A DNA stretch of 18,815 nucleotides from SZUA-217 sp034658975. GTDB taxonomy: Bacteria; Actinomycetota; Acidimicrobiia; Spongiisociales; ZC4RG35. The stretch covers positions 1 through 18,815 of the forward strand of contig JAYEGJ010000184.1 of assembly GCA_034658975.1 (NCBI GenBank), given 5' to 3'. This document shows, piece after piece, positions 1 through 8,481 of the stretch (its first letter is position 1; every line of letters begins with the position of its first letter). Position numbers and translations under genes: made by a program. Below the pieces are notes generated by a model. It saw only the letters and a program-made list of their open reading frames with translations, was not told the DNA's origin and searched no databases.

Positions 1-7
1 CTGGCGG

Positions 8-16
8 TGATACGAT
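8..16 (+). promoter_or_regulatory. Possible extended -10 promoter element of the amino acid ABC operon
   Basis: TGATACGAT reads as an extended -10 (TGN followed by TACGAT, which fits the actinobacterial TANNNT pattern). It would start transcription near base 23, just before the purine-rich AGGAGGAG at 32-39 that serves the first gene. The -35 region would lie outside the window, so this rests on one short match. Confidence 0.3.
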
Positions 17-50
17 TCCGCCCTCGTTCCTAGGAGGAGCACTACCCCAA

Positions 51-908
51 ATGAAAAGAACACGACTGATTTCAATACTCGCCGTGCTGGCGCTTGTCGT
101 CGCGGCATGCGGCTCGGACGACGGCGGGAGCGTCGAGGGCAACGACCTCGGCGGTCGCGAGGTCACTGTCGCAATCGAGAACGCCTATCTGCCGTTCAAC
201 TACATCAACCTCGAGACACGTGAGGCCAGTGGTTGGGACTATGAAGCGTGGGATGAGATCTGCAGGATTCTCAATTGCGTGCCCAAGTATGAGGAAGCTG
301 CCTGGGACGGCATGATCATTGCGGTCTCAGAGGGTCTGTTTGACGCCGCGGCCGACGGCATCACCATCACCGATGAGCGCGCGGAGATCGTCGACTTCTC
401 CGACGGCTACATCAATATCGAACAACGGATGTTGGTCCGTGCCGATGAGAGCCGCTTCAGCGAGCCCGAAGAGTTTGCTGCAGACGAGACGCTATTGATG
501 GGATCTCAGACCGGGACAACCAACTTTCAGACTGCGGTGGACCAGATCTTCGATGGAGATGCGAGCACATCACGCCTTCTTGCCTTCGAAACCTTCGGTG
601 TCGCTATCGAAGCATTGATCGCCGGAGAGGTCGACGCCGTGCTCATGGACGAGACCGCCGGCCAGGGCTACGTGGGCGTCAACGCCGACGACCTCAAGGT
701 GGTCGGCAAGTCACTATCCAGTGACGAACTCGGCTTCATCTTCCCGCCCGACAGTGACCTAGTCGGACCGGTCAACTTCGCCTTGGCGGAAATGCAGTCC
801 TCGGGTTTCCTCGATGAGATCGCCGAGAAGTACTTCTCAGATGCGTTCGCAGTCACCTACGACGACATTTGTGATGGTGCGTACGCAGAAGAAGACTCCG
901 AGTGCTGA
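51..908 (+). CDS. Polar amino acid ABC transporter substrate-binding lipoprotein
   Basis: This is the extracellular binding protein (SBP_bac_3 family) of an amino acid importer. It captures a polar amino acid and delivers it to the permease encoded next. The N-terminus has a basic start (MKRTR), a hydrophobic stretch and a lipobox ending VAAC, so Cys20 is the likely lipidated residue anchoring it to the outer face of the membrane. The segment ITITDERAEIVDFS is the typical family signature, whose Arg usually binds the ligand carboxylate. At 285 residues it has normal family length. The start is fixed by the signal peptide and by AGGAGGAG at 32-39, although that spacing is a little long. The short tail after the last helix carries two extra cysteines (ICDGAYAEEDSEC). 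The exact ligand cannot be read from the sequence; glutamine, glutamate, arginine or cystine are all possible. Confidence 0.92.
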   Translation: MKRTRLISILAVLALVVAACGSDDGGSVEGNDLGGREVTVAIENAYLPFNYINLETREASGWDYEAWDEICRILNCVPKYEEAAWDGMIIAVSEGLFDAAADGITITDERAEIVDFSDGYINIEQRMLVRADESRFSEPEEFAADETLLMGSQTGTTNFQTAVDQIFDGDASTSRLLAFETFGVAIEALIAGEVDAVLMDETAGQGYVGVNADDLKVVGKSLSSDELGFIFPPDSDLVGPVNFALAEMQSSGFLDEIAEKYFSDAFAVTYDDICDGAYAEEDSEC

Positions 909-930
909 TCGTCTAGCACCGACCAAACCG

Positions 931-962
931 CAAAGACGCCGGGCAATTGCCCGGCGTCTTTG
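931..962 (+). terminator. Perfect palindrome between binding-protein and permease genes: attenuator or partial terminator
   Basis: A 16-base arm (931-946) is followed at once by its exact reverse complement (947-962), giving a long GC-rich hairpin ending in CTTTG. It sits 22 bases after the binding-protein stop and 32 bases before the permease start. A short T run (959-961) follows the GC stem. In importer operons a hairpin here commonly protects or terminates the upstream message so that more binding protein than permease is made. That role is inferred. The TTG at 947 inside the arm is not a credible permease start. Confidence 0.75.
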
Positions 963-994
963 CTTATGTAGCCAAGAACCTGAATGGAGAACCG

Positions 995-1804
995 ATGACC
1001 CTGGCCCCGGAGCAACTCGAACCGATAAGCATCGAACTCCCCAAACGACTCACCTGGCGGACGTTTCCCTACTGGTTGGTGGCGATTCTGGGGTTTGTCG
1101 TCGTCATGGCGGTCCAGATCCTCTTCGGAGAGGAATTCACCAAAGCGTTCGACTTCATAATCGGGGGACTCGGACTCACCCTGTATGCCTCGGCGCTGGC
1201 CTTCGTCATCTCTATGTTCATCGGTCTGATCGCGGCAGTTGCCCGCATGAGCAAGAGCGTCATCGCCAGGAACATCGCCACCACATACATCGAGTTCATC
1301 CGTGGCGTCCCCATGCTCGTCCTTCTCGTGACGTTCGGCATCGTCCTCGTTCCCGACATGCTGGAGTTGGTCGGATTGGACCGTCGTCTATTCGATCTCA
1401 CTCACCGCGGGATCATCGGTCTCTCGGCCGTCTACGGTGCCTTTCTCGCCGAGGTATTCCGGGCAGGAATCGAGTCGATCCCGAAAGGTCAAACAGAAGC
1501 GGCGCGTTCACTCGGTATGACCAAAGCTCAGACGATGCAACGCATTGTCATCCCTCAGGCAATACGCAACATCCTCCCAGCTTTGGGAAATGACTTCATT
1601 GCGTTGCTCAAAGACTCTGCACTGCTCTCCATCCTGGCGATCAGAGAAATGACACAGATGACCAAGCTGTACACCGGCAGTTCCTTCCGGTTCGACGAGG
1701 GCTACCTTGTCCTTACCTTCGTGTACCTCTCACTGACCCTCATTCTCAGCCTCCTCGTCCAGTGGTACGGACGTCGCATCGGTACGGTTTCGACATCACG
1801 ATGA
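995..1804 (+). CDS. Polar amino acid ABC transporter permease (HisM/GlnP type)
   Basis: This is an integral membrane subunit that forms the channel of the amino acid importer. The protein has 269 residues. Hydrophobic segments lie near residues 26-44, 55-80, 105-120, 140-155, 200-217 and 238-256. The cytoplasmic EAA loop that contacts the ATPase is at about 168-189 (EAARSLGMTKAQ, then IVIPQA). It is the only permease in the cluster, so the complex probably uses a homodimer. I chose ATG at 995 because GGAGA (986-990) lies just upstream and because earlier in-frame starts fall inside the palindrome. Its last bases overlap the ATPase gene start (ATGA). Confidence 0.9.
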   Translation: MTLAPEQLEPISIELPKRLTWRTFPYWLVAILGFVVVMAVQILFGEEFTKAFDFIIGGLGLTLYASALAFVISMFIGLIAAVARMSKSVIARNIATTYIEFIRGVPMLVLLVTFGIVLVPDMLELVGLDRRLFDLTHRGIIGLSAVYGAFLAEVFRAGIESIPKGQTEAARSLGMTKAQTMQRIVIPQAIRNILPALGNDFIALLKDSALLSILAIREMTQMTKLYTGSSFRFDEGYLVLTFVYLSLTLILSLLVQWYGRRIGTVSTSR

Positions 1805-2538
1805 GCTCGATCATTTCCATCCAGGGCCTGCACAAGTACTTCGGTGACGTCCAAGCCGTCAAGAACGTCGGCCTGGAGATCGCCCGTGGCGAAGTCGTCG
1901 CCATCGTCGGCCCATCCGGATCGGGAAAGAGCACGGTGCTCCGTTGCATCAACTATCTCGAGGAACCCACTGCCGGAACCATCGTTATCGACGGCGACGA
2001 ATTGGGATCTGACGACATCGACATCAACCTGATAAGGGCTGAAGTGGGCATGGTGTTCCAGTCGTTCAATTTGTTCCCACACCTGACGGCCCTGGAGAAT
2101 GTGACAGTCGCCCAGAAACTGGTGCGCAAGAGAAAGCCTGATGAAGCAGACCGGGTCGGCATGGAGCAGCTGGCCCGGGTCGGCATACCCGAGAAGGCTG
2201 AGTCCTACCCTCACCAGTTGTCGGGAGGCCAGCAGCAAAGAGTGGCCATCGCCCGCTCACTGGCGATGGAACCCAAGATCATGCTGTTCGACGAGCCAAC
2301 GTCGGCACTCGACCCGGAGATGATCAAGGAAGTGCTCGACGTCATGCTCCTTCTAGCGAGCGAAGGAATGACGATGGTCGTGGTCACCCACGAGATGGGC
2401 TTCTGCCGGGCCGCCGCCAACAGGGTGGTCTTCATGGACGAAGGCGAGGTAGTTGAGATCGCCCCGCCGGACCAACTCTTCAGCGCCCCGCAGCACGACC
2501 GGACCAAGCTCTTCCTCAGCCAGATCCTCCAGCACTAG
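1801..2538 (+). CDS. Polar amino acid ABC transporter ATP-binding protein (GlnQ/HisP type)
   Basis: This cytoplasmic ATPase energises the importer. All nucleotide-binding motifs are intact in a 245-residue protein: Walker A GPSGSGKST (37-45), Q-loop Gln87, signature LSGGQQQR (140-147), Walker B IMLFDE (160-165), D-loop SALD and the switch His197 (VVTHEMGF). Length and motif wording (DEPTSALDPEM, THEMGFCRA) are those of the polar amino acid subfamily. The ATG at 1801 overlaps the permease stop as ATGA and has no clear ribosome-binding site, so translational coupling is likely. An earlier in-frame ATG at 1762 lies deep in the permease gene and was not used. Confidence 0.94.
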   Translation: MSSIISIQGLHKYFGDVQAVKNVGLEIARGEVVAIVGPSGSGKSTVLRCINYLEEPTAGTIVIDGDELGSDDIDINLIRAEVGMVFQSFNLFPHLTALENVTVAQKLVRKRKPDEADRVGMEQLARVGIPEKAESYPHQLSGGQQQRVAIARSLAMEPKIMLFDEPTSALDPEMIKEVLDVMLLLASEGMTMVVVTHEMGFCRAAANRVVFMDEGEVVEIAPPDQLFSAPQHDRTKLFLSQILQH

Positions 2539-2564
2539 GCCGCGGCTCGAGACACCTCAGGTAG

Positions 2565-2586
2565 TTAGCCCCGGATACGGGGCTAA
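2565..2586. terminator. Stem-loop between convergent genes, likely bidirectional terminator
   Basis: TTAGCCCCG (2565-2573) pairs perfectly with CGGGGCTAA (2578-2586) around a GATA loop. It is the main structure in the 60 bases separating the ATPase stop (2538) from the dxs stop (2599), which face each other. There is no T run on either side, so it could act through factor-dependent termination or as a 3'-end stabiliser. Its position supports a terminator role for both operons. Confidence 0.6.
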
Positions 2587-2598
2587 TCGCCTCGAGAG

Positions 2599-4455
2599 TT
2601 ACCGACCCAGCGCCACCAAGACCCGCTCGACGACCGAGTCGGCGTCCATGCCGACCGACTCCATCACATCTGAGGCGGACCCGAAGGGCAGGAAGTGGTC
2701 GGGCACGCCAATGCAGGTGACATCCTTGGTGATGCCGGCCTCGGAAAGCGCCTCCATGACGGCAGACCCAAATCCACCGGCAACGACACCATCCTCGAAG
2801 GTCACGACATGGGAAGAGTCGGCCACCCACTCGATGATCCTCGGATCGAGCGGCTTGACCCAGCGTGCATTGATCACGCCAACACTCACACCCTTCTCGC
2901 CCAAATCAAGGGCCGCTTTCTCGGCGATCTCAACCATCCGTCCGACTGCCACCAGCGTCACATCATCACCTTCGCCGAGTCTCACCGCCTTACCGATCTC
3001 AAATGGCTCGGCGGGAATGGAAGGGACCGAGACGGCTCCACCTTTCGGATACCGAATGGCGATCGGACCGTCGTGATCCGCCGCCGTCTCGACCATCGAG
3101 CACAACTCGGTGGCATCGGCAGGGGCACCCACCACCAGATTGGGGACCATCCTCAGGTAAGAAAGGTCGAAGACTCCGTGGTGCGATGGCCCGTCGGGAC
3201 CGGTGATCCCGGCACGATCGATGAGAAAAGCGACCCTCAGGTCGTGCATGGCGACGTCGGTGACGATCTGGTCGAAGGCCCGCTGGAGGAACGACGAATA
3301 GACCGCTACGAAGGGATGCTTCCCGGCCATCGCCATTCCGGCCGCCAGCGTCACCGCGTGTTGCTCGGCGATTCCGGTGTCGACGACACGATCGGGGTGC
3401 CTCTGGGCGAACTGCTTCAAGCCCGCGGTGGAAACCATGGCAGCCGAAATGCCCAGAATGTCGTCACGAGAGTCGGCAGCGTGGGCCAGGGCCCGTCCGG
3501 CAACCTCCGTCAGCTTCAGCTCCGACTTCAGGGCCTTACCGGTAGCGATATCGAACGAGCCGACACCGTGGAGTTTCTCTTCCTCGTCCTCGATGGCCGG
3601 TTGGTACCCGTTGCCCTTCTCCGTCACCGCATGGATAACGACAGGCTCGTTGTAGGTCTTGGCCAGTTCGAGTGTCTCCTCGAGGAGAGCGATGTCGTGA
3701 CCGTCGATCCGTCCGGTGTACTTCAGGTTGAGGGCGTCAAAGACCGTCGCCGGTTCAAGAATCTGCTTCACTGCATCCTTCATGCGTCCGGCCATCTCGT
3801 CGGCCGTCTCGCCGACCAGGGGTAGACCCCGCAGCATCTTTCCGATGGCTTTCTTCGCCTTTTCGTAACGGGGGTCCATCCGGTAATGGGCGAGATCGGT
3901 GAGCGACGCCAGCCCACCGACGGTCGGCGCGTAGGACCTTCCGTTGTCGTTGAGGACGATCAACAGACGCTCGGGCTTGGCGACAGCAATGTGGTTCAGC
4001 GCCTCGTAGGCCATCCCGCCGGTGAATGCGCCGTCCCCGATGACCGCGACCGTCCATCCCTCATAACCGGCCAGGGAGTGCCCGAGGGCGTAGCTGAGCG
4101 AGGTCGAGGCGTGGCTGTTCTCCACGAAGTCGTGCTCGGACTCCTCTCGACTCGGGTAACCGGAGAGGCCGCCGGTATGCCTGAGGGTGTCGAAGCCGTC
4201 GGCACGACCCGTCAGGAGCTTGTGAACGTAGGCCTGGTGCCCGACATCCCAGATGATGCGGTCGGTTGGCGAGTCGAACACACGATGGAGGGCGATGGTC
4301 AGCTCGACAACTCCGAGGTTTGGCGAAAGATGGCCACCCGTCTTCGACACCTTCTCGAGAATGAACTCGCGGATGTCGCGACACAGTTCGTCGAGCTGTT
4401 CCTGGGTCAGATCGCGCAGGTCAGAAGGCTGGGAGATGGATTCGAGCATCGTCAT
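2599..4455 (-). CDS. dxs: 1-deoxy-D-xylulose-5-phosphate synthase
   Basis: The enzyme condenses pyruvate with glyceraldehyde 3-phosphate, using thiamine diphosphate, to make 1-deoxyxylulose 5-phosphate. This is the first step of the MEP isoprenoid pathway and also feeds thiamine and pyridoxal synthesis. In the 618-residue form starting MTMLESIS, the TPP/Mg motif runs from GDG (140-142) to NDN (169-171). The wording NDNGRSYAPTVGG is typical of actinobacterial DXS. The catalytic Glu is in IAEQHAV (about 364), and the C-terminal transketolase domain contains GPDGPSHHG. No strong ribosome-binding site is visible. The start could also be 4449 (MLESIS, the usual family start) or TTG at 4470. The gene lies about 45 bases after the phoR-like gene on the same strand, with no terminator seen between, so it is probably co-transcribed with the phosphate genes. 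Confidence 0.95.
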   Translation of the reverse strand: MTMLESISQPSDLRDLTQEQLDELCRDIREFILEKVSKTGGHLSPNLGVVELTIALHRVFDSPTDRIIWDVGHQAYVHKLLTGRADGFDTLRHTGGLSGYPSREESEHDFVENSHASTSLSYALGHSLAGYEGWTVAVIGDGAFTGGMAYEALNHIAVAKPERLLIVLNDNGRSYAPTVGGLASLTDLAHYRMDPRYEKAKKAIGKMLRGLPLVGETADEMAGRMKDAVKQILEPATVFDALNLKYTGRIDGHDIALLEETLELAKTYNEPVVIHAVTEKGNGYQPAIEDEEEKLHGVGSFDIATGKALKSELKLTEVAGRALAHAADSRDDILGISAAMVSTAGLKQFAQRHPDRVVDTGIAEQHAVTLAAGMAMAGKHPFVAVYSSFLQRAFDQIVTDVAMHDLRVAFLIDRAGITGPDGPSHHGVFDLSYLRMVPNLVVGAPADATELCSMVETAADHDGPIAIRYPKGGAVSVPSIPAEPFEIGKAVRLGEGDDVTLVAVGRMVEIAEKAALDLGEKGVSVGVINARWVKPLDPRIIEWVADSSHVVTFEDGVVAGGFGSAVMEALSEAGITKDVTCIGVPDHFLPFGSASDVMESVGMDADSVVERVLVALGR

Positions 4456-4499
4456 GAGGGGAAAGCCCAATCAGGATAGTTGGGCCGGCCGACAGACCA

Positions 4500-6224
4500 C
4501 TAGTCACCAACGGGGACGGGAAGACGCACGGTGAAGGTCGAGCCCACACCTAGCTCGCTCTCTACCGAGATTGACCCTCCATGGCTTTCCACGACGTGTC
4601 TGGTGATGGCCAGCCCCAAACCGGTACCGCCGGTCGTCCGCGACCTCCCGGAGTCGACCCTGTAGAACCGCTCAAACACCCGATCGATGTCGCGGGTAGG
4701 TATTCCTTCTCCGGAATCAGTGACCGAGAGCACAACCTCCGGTCCTTGCGAATCGACCGTAACGCCGACATTGCCGCCCGCATCGGTGTATCGGATCGCA
4801 TTGTCGAGCAGGTTGCGGACCGCGATTGACACGTCGCGATGACTGGCGAGAACGACGGTGGCATTGAGATCCGCCGCCAGATCGACGCCCCCTTCCTCTG
4901 CCCTATTCCTGATCCGCTCCATCTCGTCGGCAACGAGGAGGTCGAGTCGCACGGGAGCGAGTTCTGGGGATTCTCGCTCTAGACGAGACAGGTCGAGAAG
5001 ATCGTTCACCAGATCGTCTAGCTGATGACCCGAGGCGGCAATCTGCGAGGCGAAAGCCGACGCCGCGGGGTCTCCACGCTCGACAGCGATCTTCAAAGCA
5101 TCAGACGAGGCGATGATCGTGCTTACCGGGGTCTTCAACTCGTGCGACGCGTTCGCCACGAAGTCACGCCGTACGGCCGCCGCACGTTCCTGCGCTGTGA
5201 TGTCGACGATCACCAAGAGGGTGCCTTCGTCCCCGGGAAACGGGGTCGCGCTGATCTGAAGCCGTCGGACCGGCTTCCCTTGCTCGATCTCACGATCGAC
5301 CTGCGCCCCTGACTCCATCGCCTCTCTCACGATCGCCTGGCATTGGAAGGGCGACAGGCCCGCCAGATCATCCGGCATGGCGCCAAGCAGCATCCCCGCC
5401 GAAGCGTTGGCGTAGATGACCTGTCCTCCGGCTCCGAAAAGAACTGTCCCCTGATCCAGGGCACCAAGCACCACTTCCAGGTGTTCGGTCGCCCGCTCGG
5501 CGTCCGAAACGCGTTGGCCGAGATTGGCAGCCATCGTCGAGATCGCCAGACCGAGCTGGTCGTACTCCCGTACCGAGAACCGGCGAGGGCTGACATCGAG
5601 ATCGCCGGCGGCCACGAGTCGGCTCTGTTCGGTCAACTCGATGATCGGACGGGCCATGCGCCGAGCCACCAACGCCACCACGCCGATTCCAACCAGCCCC
5701 GAGATCAGCGACACAACTATCACCGAGGTCCTGACGGTGCCCAGCTCCTCATCGATCACCCGTGTGGAAACCGACACCCGCACCACCAGACCCCCCTCCG
5801 GCGGGATTGCAACGTAAAGCTGCTCAAAGCCGGTGCTGGCACTGACCCGGGTGTCGGAGCCCATCGATCCTCCAACCGCCTCCATCACCTCCGGGCGATC
5901 CAGATGATTCTCCATGACCGCCGGATCGGAATGAGAGTCGGCCAAGACCACACCGTCGGTCCTGATGACCGTTGTCCTGAACTCGCCGATCTCGAACATG
6001 GTCTCGGCCCAGACCTGCATCTGGGATTCATCCGACGGGAGGCTCCCGGCAGCCAAGGAACCGCCGCGTTGGAGGTTGACGGTCAGGTCCTCGAGAAGGG
6101 CGCTTTGCGTGGATCGCTCGATGAACCAGCCCATAAGGGCGATCAGTACGAGAAACGTCAAGGCATAGGTGACGAGGAGTCGAGTAGACAACGGCGTACG
6201 CCCACTGGAGTGATCCCTATTCAT
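4500..6224 (-). CDS. phoR: PhoR-like sensor histidine kinase
   Basis: This membrane sensor kinase is expected to phosphorylate the regulator encoded just before it. The order in 574 residues is: TM1 (15-35), an extracytoplasmic sensor region (36-165), TM2 (166-187), HAMP (188-240), PAS-like domain (about 247-345, with LDQGTVLFGAGGQVIYANA), then HisKA with phosphoacceptor His361 in NASHELKTPVS. The ATPase domain follows, with N-box Asn475 (NLLDNAIRYT), G1 DSGEGI (503-508), F-box VFERFYRVD and G2 GGTGLGLAI (532-540). HAMP plus PAS plus HisKA is the usual PhoR layout in Gram-positive bacteria. Its ATG lies inside the end of the regulator gene (8-base overlap), implying coupling. The name is by domain layout and by position after pstSCAB-phoU; actinobacteria may call the same pair SenX3/RegX3 or PhoR/PhoP. 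Confidence 0.88.
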   Translation of the reverse strand: MNRDHSSGRTPLSTRLLVTYALTFLVLIALMGWFIERSTQSALLEDLTVNLQRGGSLAAGSLPSDESQMQVWAETMFEIGEFRTTVIRTDGVVLADSHSDPAVMENHLDRPEVMEAVGGSMGSDTRVSASTGFEQLYVAIPPEGGLVVRVSVSTRVIDEELGTVRTSVIVVSLISGLVGIGVVALVARRMARPIIELTEQSRLVAAGDLDVSPRRFSVREYDQLGLAISTMAANLGQRVSDAERATEHLEVVLGALDQGTVLFGAGGQVIYANASAGMLLGAMPDDLAGLSPFQCQAIVREAMESGAQVDREIEQGKPVRRLQISATPFPGDEGTLLVIVDITAQERAAAVRRDFVANASHELKTPVSTIIASSDALKIAVERGDPAASAFASQIAASGHQLDDLVNDLLDLSRLERESPELAPVRLDLLVADEMERIRNRAEEGGVDLAADLNATVVLASHRDVSIAVRNLLDNAIRYTDAGGNVGVTVDSQGPEVVLSVTDSGEGIPTRDIDRVFERFYRVDSGRSRTTGGTGLGLAITRHVVESHGGSISVESELGVGSTFTVRLPVPVGD

Positions 6225-6930
6225 CGACGAACTTGTAACCCAGGCCCCTCACGGTGACGATGTGCTTGGGACGTGAGGAGTCCTTCTCGAGCTTCTGGCG
6301 AAGCCGTTTGATGTGGACATCGAGGGTCTTGGTGTCACCGAAGTACGACGGGCCCCAGACCTCATCGATCAGGGTGTATCGCGCCGCAAGTCTGTTCTTT
6401 CGTCTCATCAGGGATTCGAGGAGCTCGAACTCCTTGGGGCGAAGCTCCACCTCATCGCCGCCGACACGGGTCACGTGTGCATCGATATCGAGCTCGATCG
6501 GCCCGCCAACGAGAACCTCGTTGGCGGTGGCGAGCACACCGGTCCGCCTCGCCCGTCTGAGATGGGCACGAACCCGTGCAACGAGTTCACGCATGGAGAA
6601 CGGCTTGGTTACGTAGTCATCGGCACCCAGCTCCAGGCCCGAAACCTTGTCGGCCTCCGAGTCCTTGGCGGTCAGCATGATGATGGGAACATCAGAGAAG
6701 GTCCGTACCTGTCGACACACGTCGAGTCCCGACATCTGGGGCAACATCAGGTCGAGAAGGATCAGGTCGGGCTCCGACGTGCGGGTCATGTCCACCGCCT
6801 CAAGTCCCGACTCCGCGATTACAACCTCGAAACCCTCTGTCTCTAGGGTGTATTGGACCGACTGGGACAAGCCCGGCTCGTCCTCGACCACGAGAATCCG
6901 ATGAGGGCGGCGGTCAGCTGACTGCGTCAT
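6217..6930 (-). CDS. phoB: PhoB-like OmpR-family response regulator
   Basis: This DNA-binding regulator probably controls phosphate-starvation genes, including its own operon. The 237-residue form has a complete receiver: acidic pair Glu16-Asp17 (VVEDEPG), phosphorylatable Asp60 (PDLILLDLMLP), Thr88 and Lys109 (VTKPFS). A winged-helix output domain follows (about 140-235) with the family signature TLDVHIKRLRQKLE and VRGLGYKF. The ATG at 6930 gives the standard N-terminus (MTQSADRRPHRILVVEDE) and overlaps the phoU end by 17 bases. The longer version from 7011 would add 27 unconserved residues and was rejected. Placement between phoU and a PhoR-type kinase makes a Pho role likely. RegX3 or PhoP are alternative names in this phylum. 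Confidence 0.88.
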   Translation of the reverse strand: MTQSADRRPHRILVVEDEPGLSQSVQYTLETEGFEVVIAESGLEAVDMTRTSEPDLILLDLMLPQMSGLDVCRQVRTFSDVPIIMLTAKDSEADKVSGLELGADDYVTKPFSMRELVARVRAHLRRARRTGVLATANEVLVGGPIELDIDAHVTRVGGDEVELRPKEFELLESLMRRKNRLAARYTLIDEVWGPSYFGDTKTLDVHIKRLRQKLEKDSSRPKHIVTVRGLGYKFVDE

Positions 6931-7603
6931 CCGCTGCTTCGAACTCCACTCGATCGCCTGTGACGAGATAGGCCGTCTGCTCACCGAAGTCGACGGCCTG
7001 GTCACCGACACGCTCGAGGGCGCGGGAAACCATCAACATTTGGGTGGCCCACTCGAGCAACTGAGGATTGGCCCCGACCGCGATCGCCTCCTTGTACAGA
7101 TTGGTGTTGAGTCGATCGACCGGCTCGTCCATAGCTGGTAGGAGGCGGGCCTCGTCAAGGTCCTGTCTCACGTAGGCGTCAATGGCGGTGCGAATCATCG
7201 GACGAACCAGATCGCCCATCTCCTGGATCTGCTCACAGATCCGATCCACCTTCGGCAAGCCTTCGTTGCGAATCGTGACCTTCGCGATATTGACGGCTTG
7301 GTCGCCCATCCGCTCGAAGGTCATGTTGAGTTGAAGGAGAACAGTCATTTTGCGAAGGTCGGATCCAAGAGGCTGGAAACGGGCCATCAAACGGGTCCAA
7401 TCGTGATGGACTTGGAGGTAGGTGGCGTCGATCTCCTTGTCGAGCTCGACCACTTCTGCCGCCAGCTCCACATCTCCCACAACCACTGCCTGGACGGCCA
7501 TCTCGACCATCTGCTCAGCTTGATCAACCTCACTGAGAACAGCCTGCTCGAGAGTCTCCAGCTCCTGGTGGAAATGAACGTTGGTATCTCTGACTTCGGT
7601 CAT
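6914..7603 (-). CDS. phoU: Phosphate-signalling protein PhoU
   Basis: PhoU is a cytoplasmic helical protein that links the phosphate transporter to the sensor kinase and keeps the Pho response off when phosphate is plentiful. The 229 residues show the expected tandem three-helix repeats. Each carries the metal-site motif, FERMGDQA (96-103) and LERVGDQAVDF (196-206), plus the family segment ELDKEIDATYL (53-63). Length is normal. The ATG overlaps the pstB stop by ATGA, with AGG a few bases upstream. The gene lies between pstB and the two-component pair, the standard place for it. Confidence 0.94.
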   Translation of the reverse strand: MTEVRDTNVHFHQELETLEQAVLSEVDQAEQMVEMAVQAVVVGDVELAAEVVELDKEIDATYLQVHHDWTRLMARFQPLGSDLRKMTVLLQLNMTFERMGDQAVNIAKVTIRNEGLPKVDRICEQIQEMGDLVRPMIRTAIDAYVRQDLDEARLLPAMDEPVDRLNTNLYKEAIAVGANPQLLEWATQMLMVSRALERVGDQAVDFGEQTAYLVTGDRVEFEAADDAVS

Positions 7604-8481
7604 CCGAACCTGCCCGTGATGTAGTCCTCGGTCTGTTTCTCCTTCGGCGAGGTGAAGAGCTCCTCGGTTGGCGAGAATTCCACCAGCTCCCCCGTTCGCT
7701 GACCCCGAGTATCGAGCTTGACATTGAAGAATGCTGTCTTATCCGACACCCGGGCTGCCTGCTGCATGTTGTGGGTGACGATGATGATCGAGTAGTTCTC
7801 CTTGAGGTCGAGCATCAGCTCCTCGATCCGAAGGGTGGCTATCGGGTCGAGAGCCGACGCCGGCTCGTCCATGAGTATCACGTCGGGCCTGGTTGCGATC
7901 GCTCGGGCGATGCAGAGCCGCTGCTGCTGGCCGCCGGACAGCGACAGGCCGCTCTCCCCCAGCTTGTCCTTGACCTCTTCCCAAAGGGCAGCCTGCATCA
8001 GGGCGGACTCGACGAGGTCGTCGGACTCCGACTTCGATCCCTTGAATCCATTGATCTTGGCTCCCCAGATGATGTTCTGATAAATCGATTTGGGGAACGG
8101 GTTCGGCTTCTGAAACACCATGCCGATCTGGCGGCGAACCTCGACGGGATCGACACCGGATCCGTAGATGTTCTCTCCGTGGTACATCACCTCGCCGGTA
8201 ACCCGCGCCGTGGGAATCAGATCGTTCATCCGGTTGAGCGATCTCAGGACGGTCGACTTGCCGCACCCGGAAGGACCGATGAGCGCACTTATCTCGTTGA
8301 AGCCGAAGTTGATCGACACCTCTCTCACAGCCTTGAAGTCGCCATAGAAGACGTCCATATCCTTCGTTTCGATCACTCCCGGCGTTTCTGGGGTCGGCGC
8401 CGTGGATGGCAAGCCTGGTTCCAAGACTTGGTCTACCTCTCTGGCCGCCGTGCCGACGACCGCTCCTGTTTCGTTGGTCAA
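7600..8481 (-). CDS. pstB: Phosphate ABC transporter ATP-binding protein PstB
   Basis: This is the ATPase of the high-affinity phosphate importer. The 293-residue form contains Walker A GPSGCGKST (69-77), the signature LSGGQQQR (181-188), Walker B VILMDE (201-206) and switch His237. It also has the PstB hallmark run VFQKPNPFPKSIYQN (122-136) and the ending QTEDYITGRFG. I chose a TTG start at 8481 because AGGAGAG (8486-8492 on this strand) precedes it by four bases and because TTGA exactly overlaps the pstA stop. A start at 8610 would run 130 bases into pstA. The first 35 residues, before the conserved domain, are longer than in most PstB proteins and Pro/Thr/Ala-rich. Confidence 0.94.
   Translation of the reverse strand: MTNETGAVVGTAAREVDQVLEPGLPSTAPTPETPGVIETKDMDVFYGDFKAVREVSINFGFNEISALIGPSGCGKSTVLRSLNRMNDLIPTARVTGEVMYHGENIYGSGVDPVEVRRQIGMVFQKPNPFPKSIYQNIIWGAKINGFKGSKSESDDLVESALMQAALWEEVKDKLGESGLSLSGGQQQRLCIARAIATRPDVILMDEPASALDPIATLRIEELMLDLKENYSIIIVTHNMQQAARVSDKTAFFNVKLDTRGQRTGELVEFSPTEELFTSPKEKQTEDYITGRFG

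Noticed and set aside
2695..3825. A 376-codon plus-strand open frame opposite dxs
   Set aside because: The minus strand encodes a complete, motif-rich DXS; the plus-strand reading shows no domain pattern.
5343..6257. A 304-codon plus-strand open frame opposite the histidine kinase gene
   Set aside because: The frame is a shadow of a kinase with all motifs intact and has no credible start signal.
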